Assembly: GCF_046058945.1 (NCBI RefSeq)
Contig: NZ_CP175511.1
Coordinates: 496,001 to 560,000 of the forward strand
Origin: Brochothrix campestris
GTDB taxonomy: Bacteria > Bacillota > Bacilli > Lactobacillales > Listeriaceae
Length of the DNA stretch: 64,000 nt
Direction: 5' to 3'
Position numbers and translations under genes: made by a program. The notes beneath the pieces are model-generated. The model did no database searches and was not told the origin of the DNA. It saw nothing but the letters and a program-made list of their open reading frames with translations. This document shows, in pieces, positions 45,665 to 54,190 of this stretch (the first letter of the stretch is position 1; every line of letters begins with the position of its first letter).

Positions 45665-45739
45665 AGTAAAGAAATATATCAATGACAGGATGAGGTAAAA
45701 TGACAGTCTGATTATTTTCTGATAATTAAAGATTAATGC

Positions 45740-45806
45740 TTGCATAAATCAAATTAACCGATTAAAATTAGGGGGAATAATGATTATTAAATAATAATTA
45801 TTATAA
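45740..45806 (+). promoter_or_regulatory. katA promoter and PerR-type box
   Basis: TTGCAT (45740-45745), 17-base spacer, TAAAAT (45763-45768). TAATAATTATTATAA at 45792-45806 matches the PerR consensus TTATAATTATTATAA at 14 of 15 positions and lies downstream of the -10 box, so bound PerR would block elongation or open-complex escape. Peroxide induction of catalase is expected. Confidence 0.8.
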
Positions 45807-45825
45807 ACGAAAAGAGGTGCTCAAT

Positions 45826-47277
45826 ATGACGAACAACAAGTTAACAACGAATACCGGTGCGCCAGTTGGCGATAACCAAAACACGATGACCGCAGGTGTT
45901 AATGGTCCGGTCTTATTACAAGACGTACATTTCATTGAGAAAATGGCTCATTTTGACCGTGAACGTGTGCCAGAACGTGTCGTTCATGCCAAAGGTGCAG
46001 GTGCACATGGTGTTTTTAAAGTAACAAATGATTTAACAAAATACACACGTGCTGATTTCTTATCAGCAGTTGGTAAAGAAACTGAAATTTTAACGCGTTT
46101 CTCGACTGTTGCAGGTGAACTTGGTTCGGCCGATACAGTGCGTGACCCACGTGGCTTCTCTGTCCGTTTCTATAGCGAAGAAGGAAACTATGATATCGTT
46201 GGTAATAATACACCGGTTTTCTTCATTAAAGACCCGCTTAAATTCCCTGACTTTATTCACACGCAAAAACGCGATCCGCAAACCCATCTAAAAAGCGCCA
46301 CTGCTGCTTGGGATTTCTGGTCGTTATCACCAGAATCATTACATCAAGTAACAATCTTAATGTCTGACCGCGGGATTCCGGCCTCATTTAGACATATGCA
46401 TGGTTTTGGTAGTCATACATATCGTTGGACAAATGCTGAGGGCCAGAGCTTCTGGGTGAAATATCACTTCAAAACAAACCAAGGGGTTAAAAACTTAACT
46501 GTTGAAGCGGCTGAACGTTTAGCTGGTCAAAATCCTGATTACCATACACAAGATTTATTCTATGCGATTGAAGATGGTGATTTTCCGTCATGGACTCTCC
46601 ATGTTCAAATCATGCCGTTAGAAGATGCAGCGAAATATCGCTTTAATCCGTTTGATGTAACGCAAACAATCTCACAAAAAGATTATCCGTTAATCGAAGT
46701 CGGTACAATGATCTTGAACCGTAACCCGGAAAACTATTTTGCAACAATTGAACAAGCGGCCTTTTCACCAGCAAACATCGTACCTGGCATTGATTTATCA
46801 CCAGATAAAATGTTACATGGTCGTGTGTTCTCTTATCCAGATACGCAACGTCATCGCATCGGACCAAACTATAACTTGTTAAAAGTTAACCAACCAAAAA
46901 ATCCGATTAACAACTACCAACGCGACGGTGCAATGCGCAGCGATAGCAATGGCGGTTCAAGTGTTTATTATGAACCGAATAGTTTTGGCGGACCGAAAGA
47001 ATCACCTGTTGATAAATATGCAACCTTGAAACTCGAAGGCATTGCTGCGAACCATGCGCATGCTAACGATGATTTCTATACACAACCTGGTGATTTATAC
47101 CGTTTATTAAGCGAAGAAGAAAAACAACGTTTAGTTGATAATATCGTCGGTGGGTTAAGCACTGTCCGATTAGAAGAAATTAAAATTCGTCAAACACAAC
47201 ACTTCTATAAAGCCGATAAAGATTATGGTGAACGTGTTGCAAAAGCACTAGGCTTATCGTTAGATCAAATTAAATAA
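45826..47277 (+). CDS. katA: Monofunctional haem catalase
   Basis: 483 aa, small-subunit clade 3 type by length. Catalytic His54 in ERVVHAKGAG, the block RFSTVAGELGSADTVRDPRGF, and haem ligand Tyr337 in SYPDTQRHRIG. It degrades hydrogen peroxide in the cytosol. ATG 45826 follows AGAGGTG; the frame's earlier GTG at 45817 overlaps that site. A terminator follows. Confidence 0.93.
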   Translation: MTNNKLTTNTGAPVGDNQNTMTAGVNGPVLLQDVHFIEKMAHFDRERVPERVVHAKGAGAHGVFKVTNDLTKYTRADFLSAVGKETEILTRFSTVAGELGSADTVRDPRGFSVRFYSEEGNYDIVGNNTPVFFIKDPLKFPDFIHTQKRDPQTHLKSATAAWDFWSLSPESLHQVTILMSDRGIPASFRHMHGFGSHTYRWTNAEGQSFWVKYHFKTNQGVKNLTVEAAERLAGQNPDYHTQDLFYAIEDGDFPSWTLHVQIMPLEDAAKYRFNPFDVTQTISQKDYPLIEVGTMILNRNPENYFATIEQAAFSPANIVPGIDLSPDKMLHGRVFSYPDTQRHRIGPNYNLLKVNQPKNPINNYQRDGAMRSDSNGGSSVYYEPNSFGGPKESPVDKYATLKLEGIAANHAHANDDFYTQPGDLYRLLSEEEKQRLVDNIVGGLSTVRLEEIKIRQTQHFYKADKDYGERVAKALGLSLDQIK

Positions 47278-47301
47278 GCATCATCATATTAGCGAACACC
47301 A

Positions 47302-47331
47302 AAAGTTAGTTGAAAAACTAACTTTTTTTTA
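47302..47331 (+). terminator. Intrinsic terminator of katA
   Basis: Stem AAGTTAGTT/AACTAACTT with a GAAA loop and a T run. Confidence 0.85.
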
Positions 47332-47437
47332 TGGCTTGAATTTACAATTGAAGTGCAACGCTACAAAAAAGACCCATAAATAAATATTCAGTAGAATAGA
47401 AGTTACTACACAACTTATTCGAAGAGGATTAATAGTT

Positions 47438-47716
47438 ATGAATCACTACCAACATCTTACCCTATTTGAACGTGAAGACTTACATGGATGGATTGAACAA
47501 AATCTTTCGATTCGAAAAATTGCTGATTTCCTTGATAACACCACATTCTATTTTGCGCATCCTAATTCATCTTGGAAGTGTGGGACAAATGAAAAGACAA
47601 AGAGTCTATTGCGAGAATATTTGCCTAATAAACAGACATCACAACATACAGAGAGGCGAACATTGATATTTTTACATCTAAACGTAATTATCGACTCAAA
47701 AATGTTTAAACTGTAA
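47438..47716 (+). pseudogene. IS30-family transposase remnant
   Basis: 92 codons. The first ~33 residues are the N-terminus of an IS30 transposase (MNHYQHLTLFERED, LSIRKIADFL). This is fused to a piece from near the catalytic Glu (FAHPNSSWKCGTNEKTKSLLREYLP, in which the usual ERGTNEN has become KCGTNEK). Everything between is deleted, and the C-terminus is nonsense. The gene is dead. It differs from both other IS30 copies in the window. Confidence 0.75.
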
Positions 47717-48263
47717 AACACGGTATGAAGTCTTTTGCAATATTATGTTGCATTTTATTTGACAATTAAAGGGTCAAATAGTCTAAAGAAAGGAAAAAAG
47801 TACAGCGAAGATGGCGTGGCACCAATTTCATTGGCATCTTTCTTTGGATTTCGAAAAGTTCTTTATGTTTTTGTCCCAACTGACCGTTTATGAAACGCAA
47901 TTACGCAACCAACGCGTGTCTCTCAAAACCTTGAAAGACCTGTTTATTCGATTTTAATACTGGATTGCTCAGGTGTCCCTTTTTTTTAAAAAAACTTTTT
48001 TGAAATGACACGCGTTCAGTTTGAAACGTTTTACTAGCGAGTGATAAGTTTCTATTGATTAACTCGAAACATCGTAAGCTGTTTGATTGCTTCAGTCATA
48101 AGTGAGGGCAGTCAATAGCGTTCTCTCGATGAGTAAATAGTCTCTTTCGCAGAAAACTGTCAGCTTCCGCCTTTTTTTTTTTATGTTTTAAAGTGCATCT
48201 TAGAAAAAAATAGGGTAAGATGTAAAGACTAGAGCAATCTATTTAAGAAGGGAATGTCCAATA
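47717..48263. other. Gene-poor stretch before sortase
   Basis: 547 bases. The only plausible frame is a 48-codon ORF at 47811-47957 (starts MAWHQFHWHLSLDFEKFF), with a poor ribosome site and no recognisable family; it may be debris of a mobile gene. The rest is AT-rich with homopolymer T runs (47978-47989 and 48170-48181). No RNA gene was recognised. Confidence 0.4.
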
Positions 48264-48899
48264 ATGCAAAAAAAGAAGTTGCTTTTACCTATCATCATTT
48301 TAATAATCGGTCTTTTACTAATTTTATCACCATGGATTAAAAACATGATTATTGCCAACATGAGTCAAGTCGATAGTTCAATCACTGCGAGTCAATTGAG
48401 TGATAATGATAAAAATAAAGCGAAGAATGATTACGATGCAGTTAAACGTCCGTCGTTGACGACTGTGTTTAACAACAGTATGAATGTCGATAAAAATGCC
48501 ATCATCGGCGAAATTGAAATTAAAAGTGTTAAACTGCATTTACCGATTTTAAAAGGAACAAACGATGCGAATTTACTCGGTGGGGCAACAACAATGCTTG
48601 ATAATCAAGTGATGGGTAAAGGAAATTACTCATTAGCGGGTCATCACATGCGTGATGAAAAATTACTGTTTGGACCATTGATGAACATTAAAGAAAAGGC
48701 TGAAATCATCATTACGAATAAGAAAAAAGATTATCACTATCGAGTTACTGAAACAAAAATTGTCGATGAGACACAGGTTGATATTTTAGATGATAAAAAC
48801 GATGATCGAATCACGTTATTTACGTGTGATACAGCTAGTGCAACAACGAAACGTTATGTTGTTATTGGTCAGCTGGATAAGGTAACAAAACATAAATAA
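48264..48899 (+). CDS. srtA: Class A sortase
   Basis: 211 aa. N-terminal membrane anchor (about 5-25), then the sortase beta-barrel with catalytic His127 in LAGHHM, Cys188 in TLFTCD and Arg197 in KRYVVIG. It cleaves LPXTG signals between Thr and Gly and attaches the protein to lipid II. The LPTTG protein at the left end of the window is a natural substrate. AAGGGA precedes the ATG. It stands alone before a terminator. Confidence 0.92.
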   Translation: MQKKKLLLPIIILIIGLLLILSPWIKNMIIANMSQVDSSITASQLSDNDKNKAKNDYDAVKRPSLTTVFNNSMNVDKNAIIGEIEIKSVKLHLPILKGTNDANLLGGATTMLDNQVMGKGNYSLAGHHMRDEKLLFGPLMNIKEKAEIIITNKKKDYHYRVTETKIVDETQVDILDDKNDDRITLFTCDTASATTKRYVVIGQLDKVTKHK

Positions 48900-48935
48900 C
48901 CGCAGAACGAGAGTGGTGAACATAGTTTTAGTCTG

Positions 48936-48960
48936 AGCCAGTGTTGCGACACTGGCTTTT
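48936..48960 (+). terminator. Intrinsic terminator of srtA
   Basis: AGCCAGTGT / ACACTGGCT stem with a 5-base loop and TTTT. Confidence 0.85.
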
Positions 48961-49051
48961 AGTCTGGCTAGAAGTTTATCCATTTGTAAACGAGATGTGA
49001 TACAATAAAGTGATTAATAAATTAGAGTATTTATTGAGAGGATTGTAGTCG

Positions 49052-49750
49052 ATGAGCGAGAAGAGCAATTCAAAAAACAAGTTATTCGGGCTTTTTTTTG
49101 TCTTAACGGTACTGATTATTATTATTGCAGTTATTTTTGCAGTGCGACATATTAACAATGTAAAAGCGATTGAAGAAGCGAAGGTCCAAAAGGCTACCTT
49201 AATTGTTAATCGTTTGTATAAAGATGAGCGACTGGCAGATGGTGTAACTGAAATAACGTTAAATAATGCCCGGACGGCAACGGCAGAGATTGAGGATGAA
49301 ACAAAGAAAAATAAATTAGCGAAACAAATTAAACAAGCAACTCTGTTATTGGAGCAGCAAAATGATCTTATCGAGCAGCTAGATGCCTTTACAACGGACG
49401 ATGGCGATCAATTCATTGATGATTTAACGAGTGTGAAAGTGCGAGAGTTGCCAGTTGAAAACATTAGCAATGCAAAAATACAAGAGCAAGCCCTAGCCAA
49501 ACAAACAGAATTAATTGACTGGCTAGCAGCGAGTGATGAGCTCGAAGTGACGATTGGTCAGCTATTTACAAATGGCGAGCAAGCTAAACTAGCACCTAAA
49601 GTGACCGACGCACAAATAAAAAAGGCGAAAGAACAAATAAAAACAATCAAAAATGAGAAGAAACGTGTCTTGTTTGAGGTTCAAATTAATAAGGCAGTGA
49701 AATTAAGTGCTGAATTAGCTAAGAAAAATAAAGCGAAAGCCGACTCTTAA
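49052..49750 (+). CDS. Membrane-anchored coiled-coil protein of unknown function
   Basis: 232 aa. Short basic N-terminus, one strong membrane helix (about 11-29), then an extracellular region rich in Lys, Glu, Ala and Gln with helical, coiled-coil character. There is no cell-wall motif or enzyme signature. It could be a surface spacer or a division/envelope-associated protein. GAGAGG precedes the ATG. Its last codons form one arm of the terminator. Confidence 0.65.
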   Translation: MSEKSNSKNKLFGLFFVLTVLIIIIAVIFAVRHINNVKAIEEAKVQKATLIVNRLYKDERLADGVTEITLNNARTATAEIEDETKKNKLAKQIKQATLLLEQQNDLIEQLDAFTTDDGDQFIDDLTSVKVRELPVENISNAKIQEQALAKQTELIDWLAASDELEVTIGQLFTNGEQAKLAPKVTDAQIKKAKEQIKTIKNEKKRVLFEVQINKAVKLSAELAKKNKAKADS

Positions 49751-49773
49751 CAAGGAGACAGGCTTTCGCTTTT
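49731..49773. terminator. Bidirectional terminator overlapping the gene end
   Basis: AAAGCGAAAGCC (inside the last codons of the coiled-coil gene) pairs with GGCTTTCGCTTT, then TTTAT. The convergent gene on the minus strand ends at 49776. Confidence 0.8.
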
Positions 49774-49775
49774 AT

Positions 49776-50480
49776 TTACCATTCCATTTCAATTAGTGCT
49801 AACGTGGAGGCGGTTGGTGCTGTATTAAGGAGGCGCTGCCAAGGGATGAGCCAGTCAGCGGGTAACTTTCGACGGAAGTAAAGCACCTGATCCAAAACAG
49901 CAGTAGCAATTGCTTGTTGTTCAAGCGGCTGTCCACGTTTAAAACGTCTTTGGCAAACGGTTGTCCAAAAGTTTTTGTCAGGGTAATCTTCGATTGCTTG
50001 GATTGCATGTATAAACGCAGTAGTATCATAATGATATATATGAAATGCGATTTTATCAGCCGACCACGTTAAAATATCAGTGGCTTCGAAAAGTTTCAGT
50101 TGAAGTTTCTCGTTAAAGGCAGTTAAAGAGGCTGCAACTTGAAAGCTGTTTAATGTTTCGAAATCAGCAAAAATCACAGTCGGTTCAATTGAGTGGGTAC
50201 GGTAATGAAACCCAAGCATGCGTGGTCCATCCTTAGCAAAATAAAAGGTTGTACCTGCCAACGTTTGTTCGTGCTCAAAGCCTGTAACGGTTGTAACGGC
50301 TTCAATCGGTAGCACACGATACACTTCTAAAAAGTCAAAACCATACGAGGTTGGTTCAATCGTCGCTAGGGTGTTTTTAGCCAGTAATCCGTCAATGGTT
50401 TCGTGATAAAAACGGTCATAGTTTTGTGGTGGTTGAAAACTACTATGAGGATGTTCTGGTGTTTGCCAGTATAAGGTCAT
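49776..50480 (-). CDS. Uncharacterised soluble protein
   Basis: 234 aa from ATG 50480 (MTLYWQTPEHPHSS). Soluble, with many aromatic residues and no motif I recognise. It overlaps the end of the Rrf2-type regulator gene by a few bases on the same strand, which suggests co-transcription and perhaps common control. An earlier in-frame ATG at 50501 is inside the regulator gene and lacks a ribosome site. Confidence 0.65.
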   Translation of the reverse strand: MTLYWQTPEHPHSSFQPPQNYDRFYHETIDGLLAKNTLATIEPTSYGFDFLEVYRVLPIEAVTTVTGFEHEQTLAGTTFYFAKDGPRMLGFHYRTHSIEPTVIFADFETLNSFQVAASLTAFNEKLQLKLFEATDILTWSADKIAFHIYHYDTTAFIHAIQAIEDYPDKNFWTTVCQRRFKRGQPLEQQAIATAVLDQVLYFRRKLPADWLIPWQRLLNTAPTASTLALIEMEW

Positions 50481-50484
50481 CGAA

Positions 50485-50919
50485 TCACTCTTTCGCTTCA
50501 TTTAATGTAATAATTTGTTTTACTATCGAATCAATTGTCTGTGTAGCAAGGTAAGCTTCCATTTTTTGTTGGGCTTTAAATAAGACATCCGCTAAAACCT
50601 TTTCGATTTCAGAACCTACGATACAATCAGGATTAGAATTTTCATGTATTTGGAAGAGTGTATTGGGAACACTGTCAACAGCGTGGTAGACATCGAGTAA
50701 GCTGATTGACTCAAAGGGGTGTAGTAGAGTAGCCCCTTTGGAACCGCGATGATTAGTCACGAGTTTCGCCTCTTTTAATTGACCAATAATACGACGAATC
50801 ACAACGGGATTCGTATTGACACTACTTGCCAACAACTCGGAACTCATGCCTTCATTTTGGTCGAGCGCTAATAAACTAAGCACGTGCACAGCCACGGTAA
50901 AACGACTACTAATCTTCAT
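50485..50919 (-). CDS. Rrf2-family transcriptional regulator (YwnA-like)
   Basis: 144 aa. Winged helix with SSRFTVAVHVLSLLAL at the N-terminus and NTNPVVIRRIIGQLKEAKLV as recognition helix. HRGSKGATLLHP is the wing. Only one Cys (in NPDCIVG) is present, so it lacks the three-Cys cluster of IscR-type members. The sensed signal is unknown. It is divergent from the Dps gene, so the shared 150-base region may carry sites for both. Confidence 0.82.
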   Translation of the reverse strand: MKISSRFTVAVHVLSLLALDQNEGMSSELLASSVNTNPVVIRRIIGQLKEAKLVTNHRGSKGATLLHPFESISLLDVYHAVDSVPNTLFQIHENSNPDCIVGSEIEKVLADVLFKAQQKMEAYLATQTIDSIVKQIITLNEAKE

Positions 50920-51068
50920 TTAGTCAGCCTCCTTCACTCAATTATAGAAACTTGATGTCGTCACTGTCAATGATAATGTTCTCACTTAAGTCGTATCAGT
51001 AAAGATGTAGTAAAAAAAAGGTTATAATACAAGGTATAAAGATCGTAAAAAAACTGGAGGTATGAATT

Positions 51069-51548
51069 ATGAAAACAATCAAAGCAGTTGATACAAAACA
51101 ATTTTTAAATCACCAAGTGGCCAATTACGGCGTCGTGTATATAAAATTACATCAACTTCACTGGTATGTCAAAGGCTCTCATTTCTTTACCTTACATGAA
51201 AAATTTGAAGAGTTATATAATGAGACAACGGCCATTTTAGATGAAATTGCCGAGCGTTTAATTGCAATCGGTGGAGCACCTTATTCGACATTGGCTGAGT
51301 TTATCGCTCATTCAAGTATCGAAGAACAACCTTATAAAACACCGCTTAATCAAGATGAGATGGTGAAAATTGTCATTGCTGATTTAACAACTTTACGTGA
51401 TGAATTAGTTGAAGGCATTGCAATCAGCGATGAAGAAAACGATTCAGTAACAAATGACTTGCTTATTTCGAAAAAAGCCTCAATTGATACGCACATTTGG
51501 TTCTACACGGCTTTCTTAGGTGAGCAACCAGTGCCTGCTAAAGATTAA
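51069..51548 (+). CDS. dps: Dps-family ferritin
   Basis: 159 aa. Helical ferritin-like fold with the inter-subunit ferroxidase residues in LHQLHWYVKG and HEKFEELYNETTAILDEIAE. It stores iron and protects DNA from Fenton chemistry as a dodecamer. GGAGG precedes the ATG, and a TATAAT box is at about 51023. Only half of a Fur/PerR-like site (GATAAT) is visible upstream, so peroxide control is likely but not shown. Confidence 0.9.
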   Translation: MKTIKAVDTKQFLNHQVANYGVVYIKLHQLHWYVKGSHFFTLHEKFEELYNETTAILDEIAERLIAIGGAPYSTLAEFIAHSSIEEQPYKTPLNQDEMVKIVIADLTTLRDELVEGIAISDEENDSVTNDLLISKKASIDTHIWFYTAFLGEQPVPAKD

Positions 51549-51652
51549 ACGACAGGTGAAATCACCTTGTTCAGCCTTATCAACTCGTAGGCAATGCTGC
51601 TTGCGTTATTTCGAAAGAAAAAGAAGTTTGTTTTTACTTTTTCGACAATCTG

Positions 51653-51684
51653 AGACCTTGAGAAAGCATCAAGGTCTTTTTTTG
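51653..51684 (+). terminator. Intrinsic terminator of dps
   Basis: AGACCTTGA/TCAAGGTCT stem with a 7-base loop and a T run, directly after GACAATCTG. Confidence 0.85.
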
Positions 51685-51778
51685 TTCATAATGTTGTCAT
51701 TGCTCTCGGGAGAGTTTTCAGCTTAAATATGTTACAGTAATAGAAGTTAATAGTAGAATTTGAGGGGAGTGCATCAGT

Positions 51779-52081
51779 TTGAAAATTGAAATTAGTAGCC
51801 CAGCGTTGGCTTTTTTTAAAGATGAGTTTGATATAGCGAAAACGCCTAGCATTCGTCTATTTGCGAAGTATGGTGGTAACAGTAATATCCATCAAGGTTT
51901 TTCAGTAGGAATTATGGCAGAAGAGATGGTCGATCCTGTAGTTGAGGTTCCCGTGGACCAAATGGTTTTTTTTATTGAAGAAACTGACTTTTGGTATTTT
52001 GAAGGACACGATTGGCATATTGATTATGATCACCAAACAGACTCGCTTGATTTTGGACCAGTTACATCTACAGATAGATAG
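51779..52081 (+). CDS. HesB/YneR-like small protein
   Basis: 100 aa with a TTG start 9 bases after GGGGAG. The sequence IEISSPALAFFKDEF and RLFAKYGGNSNIHQGF resembles the HesB/YadR/YneR branch of the A-type iron-sulfur family, but the Cys residues that bind clusters are absent, as in other YneR-type proteins. The next gene follows after nine bases, so the two form an operon. Confidence 0.75.
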   Translation: MKIEISSPALAFFKDEFDIAKTPSIRLFAKYGGNSNIHQGFSVGIMAEEMVDPVVEVPVDQMVFFIEETDFWYFEGHDWHIDYDHQTDSLDFGPVTSTDR

Positions 52082-52090
52082 GAGAGAACT

Positions 52091-53140
52091 ATGAAAGAAT
52101 TGTTAGAATTGTTCCAGAAAAAAGCAGTCCGTCGCTTTTTGATTTTTGTATTACTGATTGGTATCCTTTATGTGTTGCGTAGTATGATAAGTGTGCTACT
52201 CCTAACGTTCATCTTTGCTTTTTTAGTGGACCGCTTAGAAACACTTGTTTTAAAATATATCAAACTACCGCGAAAACTAATTGTTGTCATTATTTATGCA
52301 ACCTTTGTTATCTTTATATATACAATGATAACCCATTATTTACCAACGATTGTCACTCAGGTGACTCAATTATTCAATTCAACGGTGGACTTTTTTAGTC
52401 AAGGTAAGAGCAATGCAGCCTTTACAATTACGATGGATTTCATGGAAAAATACAACGTTAAACAGTACATGAATACAGGTGTTAATTTACTTGTTTCTTC
52501 ATTAACAAGTGCAAGTAGCTTAACGATGAATTTATTAATTGCTTTATTATTAAGTTTTTTCTTTTCCCTCAGCAAAGAACATTTACTTGTTTTTACAAAA
52601 GGCTTTAAACACAGTGCAATTGGTTTTATTTATGATGAAATGGCCTACTTTGGATCGCGTTTTATCGGTACCTTTGGTAAGGTATTAGAAGCACAATTTA
52701 TCATCGCGTTGTTCAATACATTAGCGACAACCTTAGTTTTATGGTTGCTTAATTTCCCACAACTGATTAGTTTAGCACTGATGATTTTTGTGTTGAGTCT
52801 TATCCCAGTTGCCGGTGTTGTTATCTCTCTGATACCGCTATGTATTATCGGTTATACGATTGGTGGCTTTAAAGATGTTATTTATATGGTGATAACGATT
52901 CTTGTTATTCATGGTATTGAGGCCTATATTTTAAACCCTAAAATCATGTCATCGAAAACTGATTTACCCATTTTTTATACGTTTCTCGTCTTGATTTTTA
53001 GCGAACACTTCTTTGGGGTTTGGGGTTTAATTGTCGGAATTCCTGTGTTTATGTTCTTAGTAGACGTTGTTGGAGCGAAACCAGAACATCTTGAAAAGGC
53101 ATCATTACTCAAAAAAGTAAGAAAGAAAAAAGTGCATTAA
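52091..53140 (+). CDS. AI-2E family (PerM/YdiK-like) membrane protein
   Basis: 349 aa, with hydrophobic segments grouped at the N-terminus and in the C-terminal half. The late block VILNPKIMSS-like sequence (here YILNPKIMSSK) followed by a helix and EHFFGVWGLIVGIPV is diagnostic. Members export diverse solutes, and the autoinducer label is not general. GGAGAG precedes the ATG. Confidence 0.82.
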   Translation: MKELLELFQKKAVRRFLIFVLLIGILYVLRSMISVLLLTFIFAFLVDRLETLVLKYIKLPRKLIVVIIYATFVIFIYTMITHYLPTIVTQVTQLFNSTVDFFSQGKSNAAFTITMDFMEKYNVKQYMNTGVNLLVSSLTSASSLTMNLLIALLLSFFFSLSKEHLLVFTKGFKHSAIGFIYDEMAYFGSRFIGTFGKVLEAQFIIALFNTLATTLVLWLLNFPQLISLALMIFVLSLIPVAGVVISLIPLCIIGYTIGGFKDVIYMVITILVIHGIEAYILNPKIMSSKTDLPIFYTFLVLIFSEHFFGVWGLIVGIPVFMFLVDVVGAKPEHLEKASLLKKVRKKKVH

Positions 53141-53178
53141 AAAACTGATTGCCGCTATTTAAGGGCAATCAGTTTTTT
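53141..53178. terminator. Bidirectional terminator between convergent genes
   Basis: AAAACTGATTGCC and its complement (53164-53176), 10-base loop, T run. The right arm overlaps the last codons of the minus-strand hydrolase gene. Confidence 0.85.
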
Positions 53179-53996
53179 AATTTTGTTTGAGGAACTGACC
53201 ATAAAAATTGACCGATACGACAATCAACCGTACTGTTTTCGTGTAGCAAGGAATGAAGGCCGGCCTCGCCTTTAATGATTTGTGTTTGAATCGGGCTTTT
53301 TTTGAAAATTTCTTCAGCGAGTAGGGCGCTTTCAAGGGAGACTGAGCCATCGCCACCAACAGCTTGGCTTGTATAACCCGCCACAATAAGTAAAGCGGTA
53401 CTTTTAGGTAGATTTTCCGCCATCAACTGTGACATTTTGGCAGTGGCTTTTTCCTGGCTTTTTACTTTATTCGTGTAATCATTTGCCGCTAAAGGCACAC
53501 CGAGGTAAACTAATTTGTTTAGTTGGGGTAGTTCGGCATTTTGGTGGTTGAGGGCAATAAAAACAGTTAGAGCGCTTCCGCCCATTGAATGTGTCACGAA
53601 GTTGACTTTTTTTATGTGATTTTCTTCCGCGAGGTAGGTCATGATATTTTTAATGTAACCTGCTTGTGTTTTTAAGTTTTCCTTATTTGAAGCAAAGGTC
53701 ACATTAATGAGTGGATTTAGACTGTCTTTGTCAAAGGTTCCGACAGCATTAACGGTACCATCCGTATCAACACGTAATGTTTGCGTGTTTGACGCCCAAT
53801 CAAATTGTGACTGAAAGCGATTGATCATACCACCAAAGGTTCGCTCATTACCATTATACCCATGAATAAAGACCGTTGGAATATGAGTAGATTGTGCTTT
53901 AGGATATTTGGGCTGCATGAGTGAAAGTAGCGTAATGACAAGGCCGACAGCTAAACAGGCAGATAGGATGACGAACAGTCCAGTATGTTTTTTCAT
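53169..53996 (-). CDS. DUF915-family alpha/beta hydrolase, membrane-anchored or secreted
   Basis: 275 aa. N-terminal hydrophobic segment (about 8-27). The hydrolase domain has FIHGYNGNERTF (oxyanion region), nucleophile Ser in VTHSMGGSA, Asp in GGDGSVSLESA and His in GLHSLLHEN. This is the cell-surface DUF915 group of Gram-positive bacteria, with likely esterase or acyl-protein substrates. GAGGTG precedes the ATG. Confidence 0.82.
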   Translation of the reverse strand: MKKHTGLFVILSACLAVGLVITLLSLMQPKYPKAQSTHIPTVFIHGYNGNERTFGGMINRFQSQFDWASNTQTLRVDTDGTVNAVGTFDKDSLNPLINVTFASNKENLKTQAGYIKNIMTYLAEENHIKKVNFVTHSMGGSALTVFIALNHQNAELPQLNKLVYLGVPLAANDYTNKVKSQEKATAKMSQLMAENLPKSTALLIVAGYTSQAVGGDGSVSLESALLAEEIFKKSPIQTQIIKGEAGLHSLLHENSTVDCRIGQFLWSVPQTKLKN

Positions 53997-54190
53997 AGTT
54001 CACCTCAATTAATTGTGTAATACCCTTTATTATAGCGTATGTTACTCTGTTTGTGTACACCGCTAGTTTCAGAAAATTCGGACTAAAAGAAATCATAATA
54101 CTGCCCTTTTGTAAAAAATCGTGTAAAATAAAGGGAATAACATCATAAACGGTAAGAACTTATTACTGGATACATAAAAGGAGTGGCAGT

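Noticed and set aside
45551..45745. Minus-strand 64-codon frame upstream of ltaS
   Set aside because: It spans the predicted ltaS promoter and leader hairpin and has no ribosome site. It is hydrophobic only because the region is AT-rich.
50941..51000. Full Fur or PerR box upstream of dps
   Set aside because: Only a half site containing GATAAT is visible; the second half does not match well enough.
53997..54190. T-box riboswitch ahead of proBA
   Set aside because: No TGGNACCGCG box, specifier stem or terminator is visible in the short upstream region.
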